Below, one piece after another: positions 1 to 7,593 of a DNA stretch of 64,000 nucleotides. Position 1 is the stretch's first letter; the number at the start of each line of letters is the position of its first letter. Under the pieces are notes generated by a model, which saw only the letters and a program-made list of their open reading frames with translations, made no database searches and was not told the origin of the DNA. The position numbers were made by a program, and so were the translations under genes. Source of the stretch: Minicystis rosea. Its GTDB lineage: Bacteria > Myxococcota_A > Polyangia > Polyangiales > Polyangiaceae. Where the stretch lies: assembly GCA_001931535.1 (NCBI GenBank), contig CP016211.1, positions 1,702,501 through 1,766,500 of the forward strand, written 5' to 3'.

Positions 1-2
1 AG

Positions 3-896
3 GCCGGCGACTCCGTGACCGTGGTGGGCTTCGGCAGCACGCCGGCCTCGAACACCATTCGCCGCCGCGCCGAGGCCCAGCTCGCCGAGGTCGGGCCGCT
101 CGCCATCGCCATCGATCAGCGGGACGATCGCCCGGGCATCTGCTTCGGCGACAGCGGCGGTCCGGTGCTCATCGATCAGGGAGGCCGCGAGGTCGTCGCC
201 GGCGTCGTCTCCTTCGGCGCGCCCACCTCGCTGTGCAACGTGGTCGGCGCGGCCGAGCGCATCAGCTTCCGCGGTGTGCGCGACGAGTTCCTGGACAAGG
301 TGTTGAAGGGCCAGAAGTCGGAGCTCGAGCAAATGCTCGTGCGTCGCGATGGGCCTACGCCGGGCGCCGTCCGCGACACCTATCTCTCGGCCGCCGAGCC
401 CGACCAGAGCTTCGGCAACCAAGTCACGCTCCTCGTCGGCTCACCGCCGAAGGAGCGCGCGCCCCACGTCACGCTCATGCACTTCGATCTCTCCGCCATC
501 CCCGCCGGCGCCACGATCCTCACGGCGCGCATGGGCATGCATCAAGAGAGCAAGACGGGCCATGCCCGCATCTTTCTCCACCGCGTGACGCGCGATTGGG
601 ACGAGCAACAAGAGACCTGGTCCTCCTTCGGTCGCGAGGGCTTCGATCCCTCGCCGTTCATCGAAGTCGACAACTCGAGCACCGTGGTGACCGGCACCGA
701 GGAGATGTGGTTCAATCTCACCGAGCTCGCGACCCGCTGGGCCGCCGGCGAGGTGCCGAATCGCGGCATCCTGCTGCAATCGCCGGACGACGAGCAGACG
801 GAGTTCATCAGCAGCGAAATCGGTCGCATCATGGACCGACCGTGGATGTCGGTCTGCTACCTGCCTGCGAAGACCGAGCCTCCGAAGAAGGATTGA
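3..896 (+). CDS. Secreted trypsin-like serine protease with C-terminal DNRLRE domain (5' partial)
   Basis: The 5' end lies outside the window; the frame is open from base 3. The visible N-terminal part is the end of a chymotrypsin-fold (S1) domain with GDSGGP at visible residues 49-54, so the nucleophilic Ser is about residue 51; His and Asp would lie upstream. Residues ~120-290 match the DNRLRE/disaggregatase-type beta-sandwich (DTYL start, FDLSAIP, TRDWDE, WAAGEVPNRGILLQ), common in secreted proteins of myxobacteria. The likely role is extracellular or surface proteolysis, with the DNRLRE module as an adhesion or scaffold domain (inference). The 3' end overlaps the oppositely oriented phosphoesterase gene by 68 bp. 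Confidence 0.85.
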   Translation, partial: AGDSVTVVGFGSTPASNTIRRRAEAQLAEVGPLAIAIDQRDDRPGICFGDSGGPVLIDQGGREVVAGVVSFGAPTSLCNVVGAAERISFRGVRDEFLDKVLKGQKSELEQMLVRRDGPTPGAVRDTYLSAAEPDQSFGNQVTLLVGSPPKERAPHVTLMHFDLSAIPAGATILTARMGMHQESKTGHARIFLHRVTRDWDEQQETWSSFGREGFDPSPFIEVDNSSTVVTGTEEMWFNLTELATRWAAGEVPNRGILLQSPDDEQTEFISSEIGRIMDRPWMSVCYLPAKTEPPKKD

Positions 897-2622
897 CCGG
901 CGCCCGCGCCAGGAAGCGATCGACGAGGCGCGGCGAGAGGCTCGCGAGGGGGCGCCCCTTCTTGGGCAGCGCGTCCACGCCGAGCGCGAACACCTCGATG
1001 ACGTCCTCCGCCACCCGGAGCCGCAGGAAGTTGCGATATCCAGTGTGCTTGATGGCGGAGAACGCCTCGTTTCCGTGCCGTCCGAAGACGAGCACCGATA
1101 TCCAGAGATAGAGTCCGAACACCACCGCGCCGAGCACGTATCCCCAGGCGCCGAGCACCGCGATGTAGGCGAAGAACGAGGCCACGAGCGAAAGCTTCTT
1201 CGCGGCCCAAACGTGCATGGCGGGCCCCGTGCCGCCGCCGAGCGCGCTCTCCACCACCTCGCGAACGATCCTGCGTTCCCGGCCCGCCGCGAGCCCGCCC
1301 GCGAGCGCGCACGCGAGGTGCGCCGACCCATGCCCGAAGCCGGCCACGTACCGATACCAGCGCTTGTGCGTGTCGGTGAACGCGAAGAATCCAGCGATGA
1401 TGAAGAGCACCCAAGCCATGCTCGCCGGGCTCTCCGCGACGGCCGAGAGACCATCGATGACCAGCACCGTGCCCTGCAGATACCACGGGCCCTCCGGCGG
1501 GCGCGGCGGCGGCATCACCAGCCCGAGAATCACGTAGACGGTCGCCGTGGTCACGCCGAACCAACCGTTCTTGAACATGAAGGCGAAGTCCCACATGGTT
1601 ATCCAGCGCGACTCTCTGCGCGAGGGATAGTCCTTGTCCGGCAGGCACGTATACGTGCGATCGAGGAGCTTCACCGGCCCGGGTATATTGGTGTGTGTCG
1701 GGTGCAGGAACGCGCCTCCGCCGCCCGCGGTCACCAAGTGTCGCTCGCCGCTCCCGTCGCTCTGGCGCCGATAATGATGTTGATCGCCCGCGAGCTGGAG
1801 CACGATGGACACCCCGCGCGCTTCGAGCAGCCGGCGGAGCCGATCGAGGTTCTTCGGCGCCGCGGCTTCGCCGTTGACCTCGGGCGCGCGATATTGCCAA
1901 TCGGGCTCGGCGGTGCAGAGAATGGCGCGGTCGCCGGCCTCCATCTCTTTGATGGTCGAGAGCGCCTCGAGCTGGGCTTTGTCGATGTCGCTGCACAACT
2001 GGACGTCGACCGCGACGAGCCATGTCCGAAAAGGCAGCTTGAGCGCGAAGTAACTCCGCTCCTGGGGCGTGTGCCAATCACCGATGTTGTTGCCCCCGCC
2101 GAAGAGGCTCATGAAGGAGCCGAGCCCATCGTACCAATCGTGATTCCCCGGGATGGCGAAGAGCTGCGGCCGCGCCTCATCGCTCTTGCCGGGCTCGAAG
2201 GGCAGGGCGGTCGAATAAGGCATGACGAGCCGCTCCTCGTACCCTTCGGCGGTCGGCGTGGGATAGACCTCGTCGCCGCCCATCACCAGAATACGCCCGC
2301 GCGGGAGCCGCGTTTCGGATCCATCCGCCGCAATCACGATCTCCGGCCGCGCGAGGAGCGAGGCCACGGTGAACGTCGGGGCGAATCCATCGCCGGTGTC
2401 GGCGACGTAATCGATCCAAGCCTCGCCGCGATCCTCGGCGCATCCCGAGAAATCGAAGACGAGCCGCTTGCTGCTGAGCGCCTCCATGGCTCGGAAATCC
2501 GCGCGCGCGCCGAACAGCGACGACACGACGATCTGAATGCCGGTGCGCGCCAATTGCCCCGGATCGAACCAGCCGACCATCGGCGCCCCAGCCGACTTCC
2601 GCTTCTGAAAAAGCCCACCCAT
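829..2622 (-). CDS. Metallophosphoesterase with C-terminal multi-spanning membrane region
   Basis: 597 aa. The N-terminal half carries calcineurin-like phosphoesterase motifs: GNHDWYDG (metal-bridging Asn and His) and a later GDQHHY, which serves as the GHxH-like metal ligands. The expected early DxH motif is not obvious; GGDEVYP may take its place. From about residue 350 the chain becomes hydrophobic, with several predicted transmembrane helices (around FGVTTATVYVILGLVM, WVLFIIAGFFAF, LVASFFAYIAVLGAWG), followed by a cytosolic tail. The substrate is unknown. It stands alone, facing the protease gene, and its last 68 bp overlap that gene. The Met start was chosen because the frame opens there. 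Function beyond membrane-linked phosphoesterase is not supported. Confidence 0.75.
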   Translation of the reverse strand: MGGLFQKRKSAGAPMVGWFDPGQLARTGIQIVVSSLFGARADFRAMEALSSKRLVFDFSGCAEDRGEAWIDYVADTGDGFAPTFTVASLLARPEIVIAADGSETRLPRGRILVMGGDEVYPTPTAEGYEERLVMPYSTALPFEPGKSDEARPQLFAIPGNHDWYDGLGSFMSLFGGGNNIGDWHTPQERSYFALKLPFRTWLVAVDVQLCSDIDKAQLEALSTIKEMEAGDRAILCTAEPDWQYRAPEVNGEAAAPKNLDRLRRLLEARGVSIVLQLAGDQHHYRRQSDGSGERHLVTAGGGGAFLHPTHTNIPGPVKLLDRTYTCLPDKDYPSRRESRWITMWDFAFMFKNGWFGVTTATVYVILGLVMPPPRPPEGPWYLQGTVLVIDGLSAVAESPASMAWVLFIIAGFFAFTDTHKRWYRYVAGFGHGSAHLACALAGGLAAGRERRIVREVVESALGGGTGPAMHVWAAKKLSLVASFFAYIAVLGAWGYVLGAVVFGLYLWISVLVFGRHGNEAFSAIKHTGYRNFLRLRVAEDVIEVFALGVDALPKKGRPLASLSPRLVDRFLARAPVNPSSEARSSQAGSRPTSTVGP

Positions 2623-2737
2623 GACAGGTCACGCTATCCCACGCGCCCGATCGATGGAAACAAGCCGGCGCCGGGAGGCGCGCTTTCGCGCTCGGATGGG
2701 CGTGGTTTTCGCGGTATCATCCCTCCGGGAGTTGTTC

Positions 2738-2911
2738 ATGTCCGACGAGAATCAGAAGAAGGAACCGCCGGGCGCACCGGTGGAGGGCCGCACGCAGGCA
2801 TTCCGCTTCAAGATCGATGGCTGGATGGCCGAGCTGATGCAGCACGACCTCGACGGCCCGCCCGAGACCGAAGCCGCACCCGACGCCGAGCCGCCGAAGG
2901 GCGGCAAGTAG
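2738..2911 (+). CDS. Small acidic hypothetical protein
   Basis: 57 aa from an ATG preceded by a CGGGAG-type ribosome site about 7 bases upstream. A longer in-frame start at 2621 exists but its added sequence is Arg-rich and unlike the rest. The protein is Pro/Glu/Lys-rich at both ends (MSDENQKKEP, PPKGGK) with a short central segment, FRFKIDGWMAEL, that could form a helix. No signal peptide and no recognised family. It starts 115 bp upstream of the divergent phosphoesterase start, so both may share a promoter region. Reality as a gene is moderately supported by the ribosome site and composition only. Confidence 0.45.
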   Translation: MSDENQKKEPPGAPVEGRTQAFRFKIDGWMAELMQHDLDGPPETEAAPDAEPPKGGK

Positions 2912-3038
2912 CAGCGGGCGAGGGAAGCGACCGATCGAGCACGGAGATACGGACCGTCGGAGCTCTCGTCGACGCGACCGACTCCATCCATGACCGAGGT
3001 TGTCACCGGCCCACGGTCCGCGTCACCATCCGCGGGCC

Positions 3039-4220
3039 ATGACCGACATCCTCGACGTCGCGCGCGCTCGCCGCGAAACCCCCGGCTGCGAGAACGTCCT
3101 GCACTTCAACAACGCGGGCGCTTCGCTCGCGCCGCTCCCCGTCCTCCGCGCCCAAACCGAGCATCTGGAGCTCGAGGCGCGCATCGGCGCCTACGAGGCC
3201 GAGCTTCGCAGCCGCGACGCCATCGAGCACACCTACGATGCGCTGGCCGCGCTCGTGGGCTGCCACCGCGACGAGATCGCCGTCGTGGAGAGCGCCACCC
3301 GCGCATGGGACGCCGCGTTCTATGCGGTCCCGCTGCGCACCGGCGATCGCATCCTCTGCTCGCAGGCCGAGTACGCGGCCAACTACATCGCGTTCCTTCA
3401 AGTGGCCCGCCGGACCGGCGCGGAGATCGTCCCCGTGCCGAACGACGAGCACGGTCAGATCTCGATCGAGGCGCTCCGCGGGCTCATCGACGATCGGGTC
3501 AAGCTCATCGCGCTCACCCACGTTCCGACCAACGGCGGACTCGTGAACCCCGCAGAGGCCGTGGGCCGCGTGGCGCGTGAAGCGAACGTGCCTTTCCTCC
3601 TCGATGCGTGCCAATCCGTCGGCCAGATGCCCACCAACGTGGACGCGCTCGGCTGCGACATGCTCTCCGCCACTGGCCGCAAATACCTTCGCGGACCACG
3701 CGGAACCGGGTTTCTCTACGTGCGGCGCAGCCTCATCGAGAAGCTCGAGCCCCTCACGCTCGACCTCCATGCGGCGCGTTGGGTTTCACGCGACCGCTAC
3801 GAGCTGCGCACCGACGCGCGCCGCTTCGAGTGCTCGGAGATCACGTACGCCGGCAAGCTCGCGCTCGGCGTGGCCGTGGACTACGCGATGTCGTTCGGTC
3901 TCTCTGCGATCCGCGATCGGGTCACCATCGTCGCCGAGGCGCTGCGCGCCGAGCTCTCCACGATCCCCGGGGTGCTCGTGCGCGATGTGGGCGCCGTCCG
4001 CTGCGGCATCGTCAGCTTCACCGTGGAGGGGCGCGAGCCGGCCTGGATCATGGAGCGGCTCCGCGCCCAAGGCATCAACGTGTGGACATCGTCCCAAGCC
4101 GGGACGCGGCTCGACATGGAGTCGCGCGGGCTCGCCGCCGTGGTGCGCGCGAGCGTCCACTACTACAACACGGAAGAGGAAGTCGCGCGGTGCTGCGCGG
4201 CGATTCGAGCGTTGGTTTGA
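3039..4220 (+). CDS. Class V aminotransferase-fold PLP-dependent enzyme
   Basis: 393 aa. It has the fold-type I layout of class V enzymes (cysteine desulfurase, isopenicillin-N epimerase relatives). Visible are FNNAGASLAP near the N terminus, the DACQSVGQMP segment with the PLP-stacking/phosphate region, and the Schiff-base Lys in SATGRKYLRGPRGTG. The C-terminal small domain ends with SRGLAAVVRASVHYYNTEEE, typical of this class. The substrate cannot be told from sequence; there are no sulfur-mobilisation or amino-sugar neighbours. I placed the start at the ATG giving MTDILDVAR; an upstream ATG at 3000 adds an unlikely basic stretch. Cytosolic, probably monocistronic. Confidence 0.85.
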   Translation: MTDILDVARARRETPGCENVLHFNNAGASLAPLPVLRAQTEHLELEARIGAYEAELRSRDAIEHTYDALAALVGCHRDEIAVVESATRAWDAAFYAVPLRTGDRILCSQAEYAANYIAFLQVARRTGAEIVPVPNDEHGQISIEALRGLIDDRVKLIALTHVPTNGGLVNPAEAVGRVAREANVPFLLDACQSVGQMPTNVDALGCDMLSATGRKYLRGPRGTGFLYVRRSLIEKLEPLTLDLHAARWVSRDRYELRTDARRFECSEITYAGKLALGVAVDYAMSFGLSAIRDRVTIVAEALRAELSTIPGVLVRDVGAVRCGIVSFTVEGREPAWIMERLRAQGINVWTSSQAGTRLDMESRGLAAVVRASVHYYNTEEEVARCCAAIRALV

Positions 4221-4445
4221 GCTCGGCCTCCCAAGCGCGTTTCCCCAAAGGCCATGTAGCTTTTACCGGTCGAGCGCCGCCTCGACGCGCGAGCGCTCGG
4301 GCGTTCGCCGACCCCTCCAAGTGGCGCGCTCCGAACTTTTTGTGACCGCCTCCAGATCCATTCGCCGGGACGCGCGTCGAAGGCCCTTCGACAGAGCCCG
4401 CCGCCCTGTCGCGGCGATCTCGTCCTCTTCGTCCTGGAGGCTGCC

Positions 4446-6464
4446 ATGCGCTCGTTCACGCTCCCGCCGCACGCACGGCGGGCCTTGGTCCTCGTGTCTC
4501 TTCTCGTCGCCGCCGGCTGCGTCACCGTGGCCACCCGCGATCACGATCGCGCTGCGTTTCCAGGCGATTCTGCGTCGCGCGGCGCCGAGCCGGCCGACGC
4601 GCCGCGCGTGACCGAGGCGCTCCGCGCCGCGGCGCCGCTCGCATGCCCCACGCCCGCGGGCGCTTCGCCGAAGTCGGTTGCCGAAGGCGATCCCGCGGCA
4701 CGCGCGGGCGCGCAACGCGGCATCGGCTTCGTCGCGCGCGAGGCGCGCGCCTGGCAGGACAACCACAAGTGCTATGGCTGCCATGTGCAGGCCGTGACGC
4801 TGGAGGCGCTCTCCATCGGCCGGCACAACAAATACGAAGTCTCGCGCGCCGACATGGAGGCCATCGTCCAAGGCCTCACCACCATCAACGGTGGATCCCG
4901 CGGGCCGAACGGCCTCTCCGTCGGCGGCGGCACAGGCCTCATCGAGACCTCGAAGGAGTTCGGCGGCGCCGCCTTCGCGCGCTACGACGCGCTCGCCGGA
5001 TCGGATGTCCGCGAAGATCTGATCAAGGTCGCCGGCGAGCTCACCGCCTACCAAGAGAAGGACGGATCGCTTCGCAGCAGCGATCGCCGCTTCCCCGTGG
5101 AGATCGGCGAGATGCAGGCCACCACGCAGGCGATGCAGACGTGGCGTCAGGCCTTCGAGCGAACCGCGGACGAGCGCTGGCTCGCGCCCATGCGCAAGGC
5201 CGAGGCCTACTTGCAAGAGCGCGCGCGCAAGCTCAGCGCCGACCCGGAGGCGAGCATCGTCGATCTCAACTACGCGGCCATCGGTCTCTCCTCCGCCGGC
5301 GCGCAGGGTGGGGAGGGCACGATGCGCGCGATCGCCGAGCGCCTGCGCAAGCTCCAGCGCGAGGACGGCGGTTGGGCCTTCTCTACGCGTGACGCTCCGA
5401 GCGCCTTCGCCACCGGGCAAACGCTCTATGCGCTGCGCCTCATGGGCGCGAGCGATCAAGACACGGGCGTGTCACGCGGCACGCGCTGGCTCCTCGAGAA
5501 GCAGGGCGCCGACGGCGGTTGGTCTCACAGTGGCAGTGGCAAGGCCGAAGCCATGTGGGCCGTGCTCGGCCTCGTCTCGGTCGATGTTCTCTCCGTCTCG
5601 ATCGCAGGTGTCACCGATGGCCAACACGTGAGCGGCCGCGCCGGGATGCAAGTGAAGGCCGCCGACAACGCCGGCCGGGGCGTCGAGCGCGTCGAGATCA
5701 CCATCGACGACGTCCCGGTGCATCGTGCCTGCGGTGGCTCCGCGGCCTACACCATCGATGTGGACAAGCTCGAAACCGGCGCGCACCTCGTCGACGTCAC
5801 CGCGACCAACGCACGCGGGCAGACGAGCCGCCGCCGCCTCGAGCTCTACGCCGGCCCTTACTATCTCACGCAGCTCGGCACCCGCTTCGACGACGGCGGC
5901 ACCCTCATCTCTCTGCGCGACGTCGCGCCGCCCTCCGTGCACGGCGACGTCGTCGTCCGCGTCTACGGCACGCGCGCCGACGGTGGCCGCACCGTGCGCG
6001 CCGACGAAGTCTTCACCACGCGCAAGACGAGCGCCGAAGGCGCCATGAGCTTCTTCTGGAACGGCCAGCGCGACGGCAACAAGCCTGCTTCTCCCGGCGG
6101 CCGCTACATCGCCGAGGTCTCCTTCCTCGATGCGCGCGGCAAGGCCGTACAGAAGGCCGAAGTGCCCTTCGTGCACGACACGCTGGAGAAGCAACAACGA
6201 GCCTTCGGCGAGGTCGAAGGCAACCTCGTGGTCAACGGCGGCGCGCCCGCGGCCAACACGCGTGTCGAGCTCGTCGACGCGCAAGGCAACGTCGTACAGA
6301 GCGCCGTCACCACGAACGAAGGCAACTACCGCTTTCGCAACGTCGATCGCGGCAGTTACAAAGTGCGGGTGAGCCGTCAGGGCTTCCGCGCCGTCGAGGC
6401 GCCCGTCGCCGCCGCGCCCGCGGCCGCGCACGCTGCGCCCAAGATGGATCTGCAAGCGAAGTAA
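4446..6464 (+). CDS. Lipoprotein with squalene-cyclase-like repeats, a CxxCH motif and a CarboxypepD_reg-like domain
   Basis: 672 aa, with a good ribosome site (TGGAGG) 5 bases before the ATG. Residues 1-25 form a signal peptide with lipobox VAAGC (Cys25). Residues 109-113 read CYGCH, a possible c-heme attachment site, just before segments resembling the alpha/alpha toroid of squalene cyclases/prenyltransferases. These show as QW-type repeats (QEKDGSLR, QREDGGWAFS, KQGADGGWS) between residues ~200 and 370. A beta-rich middle follows, and residues ~590-655 resemble a carboxypeptidase regulatory-like domain (VEGNLVVNGG, TNEGNYRFRNVDRG). The expected location is the periplasmic face or cell surface. 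The catalytic Asp motif of squalene-hopene cyclase (DxDD) was not seen, so cyclisation activity is unlikely. Function unknown. Confidence 0.75.
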   Translation: MRSFTLPPHARRALVLVSLLVAAGCVTVATRDHDRAAFPGDSASRGAEPADAPRVTEALRAAAPLACPTPAGASPKSVAEGDPAARAGAQRGIGFVAREARAWQDNHKCYGCHVQAVTLEALSIGRHNKYEVSRADMEAIVQGLTTINGGSRGPNGLSVGGGTGLIETSKEFGGAAFARYDALAGSDVREDLIKVAGELTAYQEKDGSLRSSDRRFPVEIGEMQATTQAMQTWRQAFERTADERWLAPMRKAEAYLQERARKLSADPEASIVDLNYAAIGLSSAGAQGGEGTMRAIAERLRKLQREDGGWAFSTRDAPSAFATGQTLYALRLMGASDQDTGVSRGTRWLLEKQGADGGWSHSGSGKAEAMWAVLGLVSVDVLSVSIAGVTDGQHVSGRAGMQVKAADNAGRGVERVEITIDDVPVHRACGGSAAYTIDVDKLETGAHLVDVTATNARGQTSRRRLELYAGPYYLTQLGTRFDDGGTLISLRDVAPPSVHGDVVVRVYGTRADGGRTVRADEVFTTRKTSAEGAMSFFWNGQRDGNKPASPGGRYIAEVSFLDARGKAVQKAEVPFVHDTLEKQQRAFGEVEGNLVVNGGAPAANTRVELVDAQGNVVQSAVTTNEGNYRFRNVDRGSYKVRVSRQGFRAVEAPVAAAPAAAHAAPKMDLQAK

Positions 6465-6493
6465 AGAGAGCCGCGCGATCCGCCGCGGACGCG

Positions 6494-7216
6494 CTACTTC
6501 GCGTCGGACACGCGATGCGCCGTCTCGAGCGCGAGCGCGATCATCTCGTCGAACGTCGTTTGCCGCTCCTCCGCCGAGAGGTGCTCGCCTCGCCGGATGT
6601 GATCCGACACCGTGAGGATCCCGAGCGCCCGCGCGCCGTGCTCCGCCGCCACGCCGTAGAGCCCGGCGACCTCCATCTCCACCCCGAGGATGCCCATCCG
6701 CTCCATCACGTCGAACGCCTGCGGCTCGGGCGTGTAGAACAGATCCGACGAAAACACGTTCCCCACGCGCACCGAGACGCCTCTCTCCTTCGCGGCGGAG
6801 GCCGCCGCCGAGAGCAGCTCGAAATCGGCGAGAGCCGCGAAGTCATGGTCGTGGAAGCGGATGCGATTGACCTTGGAGTCCGTCGACGCGCCCATGGCAA
6901 TGATGACGTCGCGGAGCTTCACGTCGGCCGCGAGCGCGCCGCAGCTCCCCACGCGGATGAGCGTGCGCGCGCCATACTCGCGCACCAGCTCGGTCGCGTA
7001 GATGGAGCACGACGGGATCCCCATTCCATGCGCCATCACCGACACCCGCCGCCCCTGATGGAAGCCGGTGTATCCGTACATGTTGCGCACCGCCGTGACC
7101 CGCCGAGCGTCCACGAGGAACCGCTCGGCGATGTGCTCCGCGCGCAACGGATCGCCCGGCATGAGGACGACATCGGCAAAATCGCCCGGCTGGGCGCTGA
7201 TGTGGGGCGTAGGCAT
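6494..7216 (-). CDS. deoD: Purine-nucleoside phosphorylase, DeoD type
   Basis: 240 aa, the usual length for the hexameric DeoD family. It cleaves purine (deoxy)ribonucleosides with phosphate in cytosolic purine salvage. Visible family features: MPTPHI start with a conserved His, [11 protein letters not shown] (phosphate-binding region), [22 protein letters not shown] (phosphate loop), EMEVAGLYG (ribose-binding Glu and Met), and LTVSDH with the catalytic Asp. The frame runs further upstream, but this start matches the family N terminus. It stands alone with a divergent 377-bp region before the ABC/OmpA operon. No deoC, deoA or deoB is adjacent. Confidence 0.93.
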   Translation of the reverse strand: MPTPHISAQPGDFADVVLMPGDPLRAEHIAERFLVDARRVTAVRNMYGYTGFHQGRRVSVMAHGMGIPSCSIYATELVREYGARTLIRVGSCGALAADVKLRDVIIAMGASTDSKVNRIRFHDHDFAALADFELLSAAASAAKERGVSVRVGNVFSSDLFYTPEPQAFDVMERMGILGVEMEVAGLYGVAAEHGARALGILTVSDHIRRGEHLSAEERQTTFDEMIALALETAHRVSDAK

Positions 7217-7488
7217 GTGCGGCGAGCCTATGACAGCCCGCCTCCGCCGAGCGCATGGAATCGCCTCCGCCGCCGCGCGAAAGCGAGATGCACGTCTCCG
7301 GCACGCCCAATGCGCGTGCGACGCCAAGCCCGAATCTTCCTCATCACCTCGTGGCCACCGCGATTGTGGACACCTTGCCAATATCGATGTCGTCCAACTT
7401 TCGTCACGGCTCCGGCAAGGCGCATGCGTGACCGTCACAAGGGATCTCCGTTTGGAAACCAGCGTGCCAACAGCGAAATTCGCGGTGC

Positions 7489-7504
7489 TGGCCAAAGTTA
7501 TGCA
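7489..7504 (+). promoter_or_regulatory. Candidate sigma-54 (-24/-12) promoter
   Basis: The 16-mer TGGCCAAAGTTATGCA keeps TGGC at -24 and TGCA at -12, with GG and GC 12 bases apart as the RpoN consensus requires. It departs from the consensus at the two positions after TGGC and at the first T of TTGCA. Transcription would start near 7515, leaving a leader of about 80 bases to the strong AGGAGG site (7580-7585) of the OmpA-fusion gene. The rest of the 377-bp gap after deoD also holds a TTGACA at 7523-7528 without a good -10; no other feature was seen. RpoN use is an inference. Confidence 0.45.
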
Positions 7505-7593
7505 AAGAAGACAAATCGGACATTGACACTTCCGATTTACGAGCGCGCGACTTTTTCGCGACCTACCTTCCGGGCCCATAGGAGGTCGCCATC

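Noticed and set aside
1045..3042. 665-codon plus-strand frame
   Set aside because: It is the antisense shadow of the phosphoesterase gene: Arg/His/Glu-rich, without family features.
7523..7551. Sigma-70-type promoter with TTGACA
   Set aside because: TTGACA is present, but no acceptable -10 lies 16-18 bases downstream; the nearby sigma-54-like motif fits better.
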